NCBI GenBank assembly: GCA_903856525.1 | Contig: CAIOCH010000373.1 | Location: 1-32,716, forward strand | Direction of reading: 5' to 3' | Source: an uncultured bacterium | Lineage (GTDB): Bacteria > Planctomycetota > Phycisphaerae > Phycisphaerales > SM1A02 | Length of the DNA: 32,716 nt | In this document: piece after piece, positions 1-9,150 of the stretch | Numbering within the stretch: position 1 is the stretch's first letter | Layout: each line of letters opens with the position of its first letter | Notes under the pieces: generated by a model | What the model saw: the letters and a program-made list of their open reading frames with translations, nothing else | The model's database searches: none | Told to the model about the DNA's origin: nothing | Made by a program: the position numbers and the translations under genes

Positions 1-1110
1 GGCGAGTTCCGCCGCGCGCGCGCGGTAGCGGGGCGGAAACGACACGATGCCGCGGCCCTGCGCTCCCTCCACCAGGGTGGGCCACACCGCACCATGCACG
101 ATCTCTGGGGATCGCGCCGGGATCACGAGTGTCCGCCGCGGCAGCACGAAGAACGGCCGGTAGGTGAAACGCACGTCTCCGGCATCCGGTTCCGCATGAC
201 CCATCGTGCGGATCGGCGCGCCCAGCCCGCGCCGCGCAAGGAAGGCGCGTGGTCGCGCGAGATCGGCCGCGGGTGCGGAGATCAGGCTCCCCAGGATGTC
301 CTTGGCCACGCACAGCGCGAACAGATCAAGCCGCACGCACCAGCCCGCCACCAGGAGGCACGCGAGGATGATCGGCGCGCAGAGCGCCAGCGCCAGGAAC
401 GGGCTCACGACGAGCGCGAGTCCGATGACGGCGAGCACGAGGAACCTCCCGAGCGCCAGCGCCGTGTCGAGCAGCGCGAACGGACTGAGCACGATGAGCG
501 CGTCGACGGCGTGGAATGTGATCCAGACCGCGCCGAAGAGCACCAGCATCGCGGGGGCCAGCCACAGCAGGGTCGCCCATTCTCCCGTGAATCCTGCGGT
601 CTGCGCGCCCGCGGCATCGCCGCCCACGGCGCCCGACATGGTTCCGACGATTGTGGGCAGGAGGACGCCCGCGGCCACCAGCGCCGACAGCTTCGCCTCC
701 AGGTACTCGGCGGCATCGAGCAGCTTGCGCACCGGCAGCGGGATCGCTGGCGACGCCGACTTCTTGAGCAGGGCCAGGGCCAGCGCCACCGAGCAGGGGA
801 TGAGGAACCATGGATTGGCATGGAGCGGCAGCGCGCCGTCCGCTGCAACCAGCGCGTAGTCGGTCCAGCCGATCGCCACCAGCACCAGCAGCGGCGAGAT
901 CGCCAGTCCCGTCAGTTGCGCGATGCCCGTGGCAACGATGGCTGCGCGCGACTCGGTGCCGCCCGTGGAGAGTGCGGCGGACGCACCCGCGGATCCGACG
1001 GTGACGGCGGTGGTGGACGCCACTGCCCAGACTGGCGCGGTCGCGGCCAGCGCGGCGGCAGACATCGCGATGAGAGGCCCGGAGGGAATCGATCGGAGAC
1101 GGGAACGCAT
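1..1110 (-). CDS. Polytopic membrane protein of unknown function, 3' end beyond the window
   Basis: Reading the minus strand from the ATG at 1110 gives 370 codons without a stop up to the window edge, so the C-terminus is missing. The N-terminus (MRSRLRSIPSG, then an Ala-rich hydrophobic run ending APVWAVAS) looks like a signal peptide or first membrane helix. Further hydrophobic stretches near residues 60-80, 97-110, 135-150, 180-200 and 210-255 suggest five to six membrane helices. The last 90 residues are soluble and contain FTYRPFFVLPRR. I do not recognise the family. The gene is divergent from the alpha-mannosidase, with 64 bases between the chosen starts, so a shared promoter region is likely. 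No clear Shine-Dalgarno precedes the ATG. The frame is supported by its length and membrane-protein composition; competing frames on both strands are Arg/Ser/Pro-rich shadows. Confidence 0.7.
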   Translation of the reverse strand, partial: MRSRLRSIPSGPLIAMSAAALAATAPVWAVASTTAVTVGSAGASAALSTGGTESRAAIVATGIAQLTGLAISPLLVLVAIGWTDYALVAADGALPLHANPWFLIPCSVALALALLKKSASPAIPLPVRKLLDAAEYLEAKLSALVAAGVLLPTIVGTMSGAVGGDAAGAQTAGFTGEWATLLWLAPAMLVLFGAVWITFHAVDALIVLSPFALLDTALALGRFLVLAVIGLALVVSPFLALALCAPIILACLLVAGWCVRLDLFALCVAKDILGSLISAPAADLARPRAFLARRGLGAPIRTMGHAEPDAGDVRFTYRPFFVLPRRTLVIPARSPEIVHGAVWPTLVEGAQGRGIVSFPPRYRARAAELA

Positions 1111-1162
1111 GGCGCGATTGTTGCGGATTCGATCAACGGCGTTTCGCAGCGCGCGCCCAAGT

Positions 1163-1168
1163 TACGAT
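1163..1168 (+). promoter_or_regulatory. Putative -10 element of a leaderless alpha-mannosidase transcript
   Basis: TACGAT lies 6 bases before the GTG at 1175, the spacing expected if transcription starts at the start codon. No convincing -35 is visible. The same arrangement recurs before five other genes in the window, which supports both the element and the GTG start. Confidence 0.45.
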
Positions 1169-1174
1169 GCCGCA

Positions 1175-4100
1175 GTGCTCCCCAACCTCCAATACGCCGC
1201 GATCCGTTACGAGAACTTCCACTCCGAAGTGCTGATGCCGCAGGTCTTCCCCTTGCGCGAGGCGCTCAAGGTGTCGATGTGGCAGGCGCGCGGTTCGGGC
1301 CTCGAGGGGGGCCACCCCACGCTGGCGGAGGCGAAGCGCGCGAAGTATCGGCCCGTGGAACTGGGACTGCGCTGGGGCCCCGTGTGGTCAACCGCATGGT
1401 TCAGGCTCGCGGGCCGGGTGCCGGCGGAGATGCGGGGGCACACGGTCGCCCTGCGATTTTCCTGCGGCACCGAGGGCACGCTCTGGCGCGACGGCGTGCC
1501 GTTCCAGGGGTTCGACCCGTACCGCGACCTCGCCTTCCTCTGGCCGAGCGCCAAGGGCGGCGAGAAGATCGATCTCCTCGTCGAGGGCGCCTGCAACCTG
1601 CCGCTCGGCATCTCGACCTTCTGGTGGGACCACCCCGAGCTGCAGACGCGCTGGCGCGAGCCGAACCCCGGCCGCCTCGAGAGCGCGGAACTCGTCGTCG
1701 TCGATGAGGCCGCGTGGCGCTACGCGCAGGCGTGGGACTTCCTGCGGCGGCTGATGCTGGCGCTGCCCGAGGACTCGGCGCGCGCCACCGAGATCGCCAA
1801 CGGGCTGCGCGATATCCATTCGTGCATCGACGCCCGCGATCCCGTGCCGGGCATGGAGGAAACGGCCTCCGCGCTCGATGAACTCGTCAAGGGCGGCGTG
1901 CATGAGCCCGCGACCGCGTGCGTCGCCGTCGGTCACGCCCACATCGACACCGCGTGGCTCTGGCCGCTGCGCGAGACGCGCCGCAAGTGCGTGCGCAGCT
2001 TCGCGAACGTCCTCCGCCTGCAGGAGCGCTTCCCGCAGTTCCACTTCCTGTGCTCGCAGGCGCAGCAGTACGAGTACGTCAGGGAGGACGCACCCGAGGT
2101 GTACGCGCAGATCAAGCGGCGCGTGCAGGAAGGCCGCTGGGAACCGGGCGGCGCCATGTGGATCGAGCCCGACTGCACCTGTCCGTCGGGCGAGAGCTTC
2201 GTGCGGCAGATCGTGCACGGCACGGGCTTCTGGACGCGCGAGTTCGGCGCGGCGGGCAAGCAGCGCTTCCTCTATCTGCCCGATACGTTCGGATTCCCGC
2301 CGTGCCTGCCGCAGATCGCGCGGCTCGGTGGCCTCGACACCTTCATCACCAACAAGATGAGCTGGTGCGAGACCAATCGCTTCCCGCACGTGACCTTCAT
2401 GTGGCGTGGCCTCGACGGCACCGAGATCCTCACCCATCTCACGCCCGGTCACAACTACAACTCGTCGATCGAGCCCAAGGACATGCTCTACGGCGAGAAG
2501 AACCTCGTGGTGCAGGACGGGCAGGGCTTCTTCTCGAGTGCGATCCCGATGTGGCTGCAGCCGTTCGGTTTCGGCGATGGCGGCGGCGGTCCGACCGACT
2601 GGCAGATCGCGCGCGCCGAGCTGGCGGAGGACTGCGCGGGCGTGCCGCGGTTCGAGCAGCACCGTGTCGATGTCTTCTGCGGCCGCCTGCATGCGGGGCG
2701 CGAGGCGCTCGCGTCGGCGGGACGGCCGATCGCCGCGTGGGACGGCGAGCTCTACCTCGAGCTCCACCGCGGCACCTACACAAGCCAGGCATGGCTCAAG
2801 CGGCAGAACCGGCTGGCCGAGAGCGCGCTGCGCGATGTCGAGGCGCTGGCGTGCTCGCTGCCATCGGTGGGCGCGAAGGCGCTCGACGCAGTGCGTGGCC
2901 GGCTCGATCGTGCGTGGAAGACGCTGCTTCTCAATCAGTTCCATGACATCCTCCCGGGTTCGTCGATCGAGGCGGTCTACAAGGACGCGCGCGAGGACCA
3001 CGCGGCCATCAGCGAGGTCGTCCACGGCGAGCGCGATGCGCTCGAGGCCGCATTCGCCGCGCTGGCCGACACGCGCGGCATGCGCGCGCCCGTGCTCGTG
3101 CGCAACACCGCGTCGACCGTGCGCTGCGGCGTCGTCGGCGTCGGCGACTCGCTGCTGTTGGTCGGCGATGTGCCTGCGCTCGGGGTCAAGGTGATCGACG
3201 CCGCCGAGATCGGCGCACTGCCCGCGCCGGTCGAGGTCAAGGCGACCAAGCGCGGGGTGACGGTCTCGAACGGCATCGTGCGCGCGGTGATCGACCTCGC
3301 GGGCCGCGTTGCCGAGCTCGAGCACCTGCCCACGCGGCGCCTGGCGAACATGCGCGATGCGCGCGGCCGCGCCCTTCCGCTCAACCAGCTGGCGATGTAC
3401 GAGGACCGCCCCCGCCGCTGGGAGGCTTGGGACACCGACCGCGACTACATGGACAAGTGCGAGCTCGTCGACGGCGACTGCGAGATCGCCGTGGTCGAGA
3501 ACCACCCGTTGCGCGGCGAGGTGCGCGTGGAGCGCGCCATCGGCGCCAAGTCGACCATCTGGCAGACCTACCGCCTCGACGCGGGCGGCACGCGGCTCGA
3601 GGTGCGCACCGAGGTCGAGTGGCACGAGGACCAGCGGCTCCTCCGCGCGCTCTTCCCATGCGGTGTGCGTGCCCGCCACGCATGGTTCGGCACCCAGTAC
3701 GGCGCGATCGAGCGGCCGATCCACCGCAACACCAGCTGGGAGGAGGCGCGCTTCGAGGTGCCCGGCCACGCATGGATGGATGTCTCCGAGCCCGGCTTCG
3801 GCGTGGCCATCCTCGACGACGGCCGCTACGGCCGCAGCGCCATCGCATCGGCCGAGGGCGCGACCCTCGGGTTGTCGCTCCTCAAGAGCCCGCTCTTTCC
3901 CGACCCGAGCTGCGACCGCGGCCTGCACGCGTTCCACTACGCGCTCATGCCGCACGCGGGCGACTGGCGCGATGCCGGCGTCGACCACGCGGCCGACTGC
4001 CTGCGCGAGCCGCTGCGCGCGCTGCCGCTGCAGCCGTCGACGGGCAAGGCCGCGAAGGGCGCCCGACGTGTGGTGCCCGGCGTGGCGCACGGTGCATCAG

Positions 4101-4393
4101 GCTCGCTGCGCGGAGCGTGGGCTCCGTTCGAGGTGCTCGCATCGGGCCCGATGCGCGTGGAGATCAGTGCGTGGAAGCCCGCCGAGGATGGTCGCGGGCG
4201 CATCCTGCGGCTGGTCGAGACGCGCGGTGCACGCGGTGATGTGCAGGTGTTCTGGAACACCGACGCGCGCAAGGTGTCCGCCGTGGATCTCCTCGAGCGT
4301 CCCCTTGCCCGCGAGGACCTCGCGCACGCGAGCGGCGCCGCCACGCTCCTCCGCATGAAGCCCTTCGAGATCGTGACGCTGCGCATCGAGTGA
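1175..4393 (+). CDS. Alpha-mannosidase, glycoside hydrolase family 38
   Basis: Class II alpha-mannosidase that removes terminal alpha-linked mannose, probably in the cytoplasm because no signal peptide is seen. The 1072-residue product starts with VLPNLQYAAIRYENF. It shows the GH38 metal site in GHAHIDTAWLWP (H256, D258), the expected nucleophile D370 in LPDTFGF, and QFHDILPGSS (H590, D591) as a further metal/active-site motif. A long C-terminal beta-sandwich region follows. Length and motifs fit the large Ams1-type enzymes. The GTG at 1175 was chosen because a -10-like TACGAT sits just upstream and the family homology begins there. An in-frame ATG at 1109 would add 22 residues and overlap the divergent gene's start codon. 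First gene of an operon with a symporter and a beta-mannosidase. Identity is secure; substrate linkage (alpha-1,2, -1,3 or -1,6) cannot be read. Confidence 0.93.
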   Translation: MLPNLQYAAIRYENFHSEVLMPQVFPLREALKVSMWQARGSGLEGGHPTLAEAKRAKYRPVELGLRWGPVWSTAWFRLAGRVPAEMRGHTVALRFSCGTEGTLWRDGVPFQGFDPYRDLAFLWPSAKGGEKIDLLVEGACNLPLGISTFWWDHPELQTRWREPNPGRLESAELVVVDEAAWRYAQAWDFLRRLMLALPEDSARATEIANGLRDIHSCIDARDPVPGMEETASALDELVKGGVHEPATACVAVGHAHIDTAWLWPLRETRRKCVRSFANVLRLQERFPQFHFLCSQAQQYEYVREDAPEVYAQIKRRVQEGRWEPGGAMWIEPDCTCPSGESFVRQIVHGTGFWTREFGAAGKQRFLYLPDTFGFPPCLPQIARLGGLDTFITNKMSWCETNRFPHVTFMWRGLDGTEILTHLTPGHNYNSSIEPKDMLYGEKNLVVQDGQGFFSSAIPMWLQPFGFGDGGGGPTDWQIARAELAEDCAGVPRFEQHRVDVFCGRLHAGREALASAGRPIAAWDGELYLELHRGTYTSQAWLKRQNRLAESALRDVEALACSLPSVGAKALDAVRGRLDRAWKTLLLNQFHDILPGSSIEAVYKDAREDHAAISEVVHGERDALEAAFAALADTRGMRAPVLVRNTASTVRCGVVGVGDSLLLVGDVPALGVKVIDAAEIGALPAPVEVKATKRGVTVSNGIVRAVIDLAGRVAELEHLPTRRLANMRDARGRALPLNQLAMYEDRPRRWEAWDTDRDYMDKCELVDGDCEIAVVENHPLRGEVRVERAIGAKSTIWQTYRLDAGGTRLEVRTEVEWHEDQRLLRALFPCGVRARHAWFGTQYGAIERPIHRNTSWEEARFEVPGHAWMDVSEPGFGVAILDDGRYGRSAIASAEGATLGLSLLKSPLFPDPSCDRGLHAFHYALMPHAGDWRDAGVDHAADCLREPLRALPLQPSTGKAAKGARRVVPGVAHGASGSLRGAWAPFEVLASGPMRVEISAWKPAEDGRGRILRLVETRGARGDVQVFWNTDARKVSAVDLLERPLAREDLAHASGAATLLRMKPFEIVTLRIE

Positions 4394-4397
4394 GCCG

Positions 4398-4403
4398 TTA
4401 TCT
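4398..4403 (+). promoter_or_regulatory. Putative -10 element before the symporter gene
   Basis: TTATCT ends 8 bases before the ATG at 4412, inside the 18-base gap after the mannosidase stop. It may give the symporter its own leaderless transcript in addition to read-through. A possible -35-like GTGACG lies about 19 bases further upstream, inside the mannosidase gene. Confidence 0.35.
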
Positions 4404-4411
4404 TGCGCTGC

Positions 4412-6463
4412 ATGCGCATGACGCTCATCGACTGGCTGATTCCCGCGGCGCTGTTCGCCACGCTCGTGGTGTTCGCCCTGCGCACGCGCAAGTACTCGAA
4501 CTCGGTGTCGGGCTTCCTCGCGGCCAACCGCTGCGCCGGGCGCTACCTCGTCTGCGTCGCCTACAACATGGCGCAGGTGGGCATCATCACGCTGGTGTGG
4601 TACTTCCAGCAGTACTACGACACGGGCTTCACCTCCATCTGGTGGGGCCTCGTCGAGAACCCGCTCATGATCGTGATCGCGCTCACGGGCTGGGTCGCGT
4701 ACCGCTTCCGCGAGACGCGCGCGCTCACGCTGGCGCAGTTCCTCGAGATCCGCTACTCGAAGTCGTTCCGCGTGTTCTGCGGGTTCGTGGCCTTCGTGGC
4801 GGGTGTGCTCAACTACGCGATCTTTCCCGCGGTGAGCGCCCGGTTCTTCATCTGGATCTGCGGGCTTCCCGAATCGTTCCCGCTGCTGGGCGTCGAGGTG
4901 GAGACCTTCCCGTTCCTCATGGCGCTGCTGCTCTCGAGCGCGATCTTCTTCGTGTTCCTCGGCGGACAGATCGCGGTCATGGTCACCGATTTCCTGCAGG
5001 GCGTGTTCTGCAACATCACCTTCCTCGTGATCATCCTGTACCTGCTGATGAAGTTCAGCTGGGGCGAGATCGGCGAGACCATGCTCGCCGCGCCGGCGGG
5101 CAACTCGATGATCGACCCGCTCGGGATCGGCGCCGAGTCGCAGTTCAACGCCTACTACTGGCTCATCAGCGCCTTCATCCTCTTCTACACCATGCGTGCG
5201 TGGCAGGGCGACCAGGGCTACAACGCGGCTGCCATCACCCCGCACGAGGCCAAGATGGCCACCGTGCTCTCGGGCTGGCGCTGGCGCGTGCTCATGCTCG
5301 TCGCGCTCGTCATCCCCGTGTGCGTCAAGGTGTTCCTCACGCATCCCCAGTACGCCGCGCAGGCGCAGCCGCTGCACGACGCGATCGCCGCGCTTCCCAC
5401 CGAGGCGTACCAGGCCGAGGCGCGCGTGCCGCTCGCGCTCGGGCTCATCCTGCCGGCGGGCATCCTCGGCATGTTCGTGGCGGCGATGTACGGCGCGTAC
5501 CTCTCCACCGACGACACCTACCTCCACTCGTGGGCCACGATCTTCGTGCAGGATGTCGTGCTGCCGATCCGGCAGGCGCTGGGCTTCGGGCCCGTGGGCA
5601 CGCGCGCCCACCTCTGGCTCGTCAAGGGCTCGGTGCTGGCGATCGCGGTGTTCGCCTTCTGGTTCGGGCTCAACTACAAGCCCAACCAGTACGTGGCCAT
5701 GTGGAGCGCGCTCACGGCGGCGGTGTTCGTCGCGGGCGCTGGCAGCGTGATCATCGGCGGACTCTACTGGTCGCGCGGGACCACGCAGGGCGCGTGGAGC
5801 GCGATGGCCGTCGGCATCACCGTGAGCGCCTTCGGCATCCTCGTGAAGGACAACTACTGGGTGTTCGAGTCGGTCTTCGGCGCCGACGGCGTGCCGAGCA
5901 CGTTGGCGCGGATCCACGAGAGCAAGTGGATCTCCGGCCAGGTGCTCACCTTCGCGGCGATGGCGAGTTCGATCGCCGTGTATGTCGGGGTCTCCCTCGC
6001 CACCTGCCGCGAGCGCTTCGACCTCGACCGCATGCTCTATCGCGGAAAACACCGCGCGCTGCTGCCGGAGAGCGAGCGCGACTTCCGCGAGGACCGCGGC
6101 GGCGAGCAGTCGGCCGATCTCCCGGGATGGATGCGCACCATCGGCTTCAGCCGCGAGTACTCGCGCGCGGACACGTGGATCACCAGCATCACCGTGCTGT
6201 GGCCGCTGGCCTTCACGGTCGTGTTCATCGTGGGAACGGCCTACGCGATGACCTTCGGCATCGCCCAGGAGTCGTGGCTTGCGTTCTGGCAGTTCTGGGT
6301 GTGGCTCATCTTCGCCACGGGCTGCGTGATCGTGGTGTGGTTCACCATCGGCGGCTTCCGCGACCTCAGGCGCATGTACGCGCACCTCGAGAGGTACCAC
6401 GCCGATGCGGGAGACGACGGAACGGTGCGCGCGGCGCCCGGGGAGAAGACGCCCGATGCGTGA
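4412..6463 (+). CDS. Sodium:solute symporter (SSS family), probable mannoside importer
   Basis: Membrane transporter of 683 residues with about 12-13 hydrophobic helices, typical of SSS/SLC5 sodium-coupled sugar symporters. Family signs are the early helix with SGFLAANR, the TRALTLAQFLEIRYSKSFR segment (the conserved TxxEFLxxRY region), and AMYGAYLSTDD in a later helix. A charged cytoplasmic loop with PESERDFREDRGGE separates the last helices. The ATG at 4412 was chosen for its position behind the -10-like TTATCT; ATG 4418 and TTG 4403 are alternatives. It lies 18 bases after the alpha-mannosidase and overlaps the beta-mannosidase by 8 bases. Because both hydrolases look cytoplasmic, import of mannose-containing oligosaccharide or glycoside is the likely job. 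The substrate is inferred only from neighbours. Confidence 0.88.
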   Translation: MRMTLIDWLIPAALFATLVVFALRTRKYSNSVSGFLAANRCAGRYLVCVAYNMAQVGIITLVWYFQQYYDTGFTSIWWGLVENPLMIVIALTGWVAYRFRETRALTLAQFLEIRYSKSFRVFCGFVAFVAGVLNYAIFPAVSARFFIWICGLPESFPLLGVEVETFPFLMALLLSSAIFFVFLGGQIAVMVTDFLQGVFCNITFLVIILYLLMKFSWGEIGETMLAAPAGNSMIDPLGIGAESQFNAYYWLISAFILFYTMRAWQGDQGYNAAAITPHEAKMATVLSGWRWRVLMLVALVIPVCVKVFLTHPQYAAQAQPLHDAIAALPTEAYQAEARVPLALGLILPAGILGMFVAAMYGAYLSTDDTYLHSWATIFVQDVVLPIRQALGFGPVGTRAHLWLVKGSVLAIAVFAFWFGLNYKPNQYVAMWSALTAAVFVAGAGSVIIGGLYWSRGTTQGAWSAMAVGITVSAFGILVKDNYWVFESVFGADGVPSTLARIHESKWISGQVLTFAAMASSIAVYVGVSLATCRERFDLDRMLYRGKHRALLPESERDFREDRGGEQSADLPGWMRTIGFSREYSRADTWITSITVLWPLAFTVVFIVGTAYAMTFGIAQESWLAFWQFWVWLIFATGCVIVVWFTIGGFRDLRRMYAHLERYHADAGDDGTVRAAPGEKTPDA

Positions 6464-8963
6464 TCTCCGCAGGATCCCGCTGCCGCCGACGGGCTGGACC
6501 GTGCGCGCTTGCGGCGACGCGGCCGACTCGGTGGCGCCGTTCGGTGCGATCGAGGTGCCGCCCTTCACGCACGCGTCGATCCACGCCGTGCTCGACCGCG
6601 CGGGCATCCAGCGGCCGTGGGGCGGCGAGCGCGCCGAGCTCGACAGCGAGTGGGTGGGGCGCACCGAGTGGACCTTCGCCTGCGAGGTCGATGTGCCGCC
6701 CGCCGACGCGGGCCGCCACTGCGCGCTTGCGATCGAGACCGTCGACGGACCGTGCGAGATCGTGCTCGGCGGCGTGTCGCTCGGGCAGCACGCGAGCGAG
6801 CACTTTCCGTTCGACGCGCGCGTGCCCGCGGAACTTCGCGGCATGCGTGCCGTGCTCGAGCTGCGCTTCAAGGCGCCCGTCGCCGAAGTGCTCCGCTGGC
6901 AGGAACGGCTCGGCGCGCGACCCGTCAACGGCGACTGGACGCCGTTCTGCTTCGCACGCAGCGCCGCGTGCGGATTCGGCTGGGACTGGGGGCCCCGCGT
7001 GCCCGGCGTGGGTTTCTACGGCGCGCGGTTCGACTGCTGGAGCGAGGTGCGTCTCACGGGCGTCGGCGTCTCGCAGCGCTGGAACGATGATGGCTCGGTG
7101 ACGGTGCGGGTGACGCCGCAGGGCGACTTCGACCCAGCGCGGCTCGTGTGCGTCGTGCGGGAGCGCGAGGGCCCGGCGCGCGTCGAGTGCGACGCGCGGG
7201 GCGAGGCGCGCATCCATCCCGCCCGGCTCTGGACCACGTGGGATCGCGGCGGATCCAACGCAGGCGTGTGGTGGAACGCGATGGTGGGCTACCGCGACGA
7301 GCAGGGTGCGTTCAAGCCGATCGCCACCTCGCGCTTCGCGCCGCGGTGCATCGAGCTCGACACGGCGGCGGACGAAGTCGGTCGCCGGTTCCGCGTCGTC
7401 CTCAACGGCGCACCGCTGTTCGCGCGCGGTGCGAACCTCATCCCGCCGCTTCTTGGCGCCCGGCACGAGCACGACTGGCTCGGCGAGATGCGCCGCTACC
7501 GCGAGACGGGTTTCAACATGGTGCGCGTGTGGGGCGGCGGCAACTACCTCCCCGACGCGTTCCACGAGGCCTGCGACGAACTGGGCATCCTCGTCTGGCA
7601 GGACTTCATGTTCGCCTGCGCGACCTATCCCGAGGACGAGCCGTTCGCGTCGCTGGTCGCGCGTGAGGCCGAGTACCAGGTGGCCCGGCTTTCGCGGCAC
7701 CCATCGCTCGCACTCTGGTGCGGCGGCAACGAGGACATCCTCGCCTGGTGGAGCTGGGGCTGGAAGGAACGACTCGCCGAGGGCCAGTCGTGGGGACGCC
7801 GCTACTGGCTGGAGACCCTGCCCGCGATCGTCGCGCGAGTTGACCCGGGCACGCCGTACTGGGCCGAGAGCCCGTACTCGGGCTCGATGGAACTGCACCC
7901 GAACGACCCCGACCACGGCGATCGCCACACCTGGGATCAGGAGGCGAAGATCGAGGGATACCGCAGCGTGCTGCCGCGGTTCTCCAGCGAGTTCGGTCAT
8001 CAGTCGCCACCGTGCTGGCCCACCATCGTCGAGAAGTGCCTCGACGCCACGCGCGATCCGGCGAGGATGGCGGCGGCGGACCTGATCGACGCACTCCGAC
8101 TGCGCCAGAAGGCCTGGGGTGGCGATGATGTGCAGTACAGGCCCTACCTCGATGCACGCTTCGCGCCCCCGCGAGATGCGCGCGAGTACGCCGCGCAGAC
8201 GCAGCACCTGCAGGCGCGGGCCATGGATGTGGCCATGCGCTGGCTGCGGGCGGGCGCACCGCGGTCGATGGGTGCGCTCATCTGGCAATGGAACGATGTC
8301 TGGGCCGGCCACTCGTGGTCGCTCGTCGATGTCGCAGGCCGCGCCAAGCCGGCGTGGCACGCGGTGCGCCGTGCCTGCGCGCCGCGCATGCTCTCGATCG
8401 AGCCGCTCGGCGGATTCGCGCAGTGGAGGGGCGGCGCGCTCGAGGTGGCGCTGTCCGACGACGGCGCCTTCACCGCGCCCGAGGCGTTCGCGCAGACGCG
8501 CGCCTGCTGCAGGGTCGAGCGCATGGACTTCCACGGCAGGGTCGAGGCTGAGGCGTTCGTCGATCTCGCACCGCATGCCGAGGCGGGATTGCCCGCGGCC
8601 ACGCTGCGGGGGCGCGTGCCCGAGGTTGTCCTCGAGGGTGCGCGCGCCGGGCAGGTGCTGCTCGTGGCCACGCTCATGCCGGAGCCGGGCGGCGTACGCC
8701 GCGGCGGATCCGCACTCGAGCGCGCGGTGTGGTTCCTCGGCGGCGACTCCGCGCTGGCGTTGCCCGAACCGCGCTTCACGCACACGAAGGACGGCTGGCG
8801 TGCCGAATGCGTGATCCGCGAGTTCTGGACCGAGGCCGACGATGCCGATGCGTCGTTCCTCGCATACGACTCGTGGCGGACGCTCCTTCCCGGCGACCTC
8901 GTCCAGCCGCCCGGCGCCGTCGCCTGGTGGTGCGCCAATCATTTCGCGATTTCTCGCAGTTGA
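6456..8963 (+). CDS. Beta-mannosidase, glycoside hydrolase family 2
   Basis: Exo-acting beta-mannosidase of 835 residues, removing terminal beta-linked mannose from the non-reducing end. Domain order fits GH2: N-terminal jelly-roll sugar-binding domain (with GFGWDWGPRVPGVG near residue 170), an immunoglobulin-like domain, a TIM barrel and C-terminal domains. The barrel holds VWGGGNYLPDAFHEACDELG and WQDFMFACATYP, characteristic of beta-mannosidases rather than beta-galactosidases. The acid/base is E426 in LWCGGNED and the nucleophile is E512 in FSSEFGHQS. The ATG at 6456 overlaps the symporter's end by 8 bases and has GGGGAGAAG upstream; the frame stays open further upstream but only in sequence shared with the symporter. 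No signal peptide is seen, so it is probably cytoplasmic. With the alpha-mannosidase it could degrade mixed-linkage mannosides such as N-glycan cores or gluco/galactomannan fragments. Confidence 0.93.
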   Translation: MRDLRRIPLPPTGWTVRACGDAADSVAPFGAIEVPPFTHASIHAVLDRAGIQRPWGGERAELDSEWVGRTEWTFACEVDVPPADAGRHCALAIETVDGPCEIVLGGVSLGQHASEHFPFDARVPAELRGMRAVLELRFKAPVAEVLRWQERLGARPVNGDWTPFCFARSAACGFGWDWGPRVPGVGFYGARFDCWSEVRLTGVGVSQRWNDDGSVTVRVTPQGDFDPARLVCVVREREGPARVECDARGEARIHPARLWTTWDRGGSNAGVWWNAMVGYRDEQGAFKPIATSRFAPRCIELDTAADEVGRRFRVVLNGAPLFARGANLIPPLLGARHEHDWLGEMRRYRETGFNMVRVWGGGNYLPDAFHEACDELGILVWQDFMFACATYPEDEPFASLVAREAEYQVARLSRHPSLALWCGGNEDILAWWSWGWKERLAEGQSWGRRYWLETLPAIVARVDPGTPYWAESPYSGSMELHPNDPDHGDRHTWDQEAKIEGYRSVLPRFSSEFGHQSPPCWPTIVEKCLDATRDPARMAAADLIDALRLRQKAWGGDDVQYRPYLDARFAPPRDAREYAAQTQHLQARAMDVAMRWLRAGAPRSMGALIWQWNDVWAGHSWSLVDVAGRAKPAWHAVRRACAPRMLSIEPLGGFAQWRGGALEVALSDDGAFTAPEAFAQTRACCRVERMDFHGRVEAEAFVDLAPHAEAGLPAATLRGRVPEVVLEGARAGQVLLVATLMPEPGGVRRGGSALERAVWFLGGDSALALPEPRFTHTKDGWRAECVIREFWTEADDADASFLAYDSWRTLLPGDLVQPPGAVAWWCANHFAISRS

Positions 8964-9150
8964 TTTTGGCCGCGGAATCCCACAGCAGACTTCATGGAAT
9001 CGACGCACCTGGGGGGTAGTGTTCCCCGCGTCGGGCAGTCGCCACCGGGGTGACGGCGCGACGAAGCGCGCGGTGCAGCGACAGGCCTTGGTGACGGGCC
9101 TGGCGGCCGCGCGCGATCCACGGAACGCCGGACACGAAGGGAAAACGGTG

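Noticed and set aside
1109-1174. ATG at 1109 as start of the alpha-mannosidase
   Set aside because: It would overlap the divergent gene's start codon and add 22 basic residues without family similarity; the GTG at 1175 sits right behind a -10-like element. Not fully excluded.
94-1707. Plus-strand open frame across the left membrane-protein gene
   Set aside because: Translation is mostly Arg, Gln, Glu and His; the opposite strand gives a coherent membrane protein over the full 1110 bases.
1388-4090. Minus-strand open frame of about 900 codons antisense to the alpha-mannosidase
   Set aside because: Composition is Arg/Ala/His/Asp/Leu-rich with no family motif; it mirrors the GC-rich codon positions of the GH38 gene, whose active-site motifs are intact.
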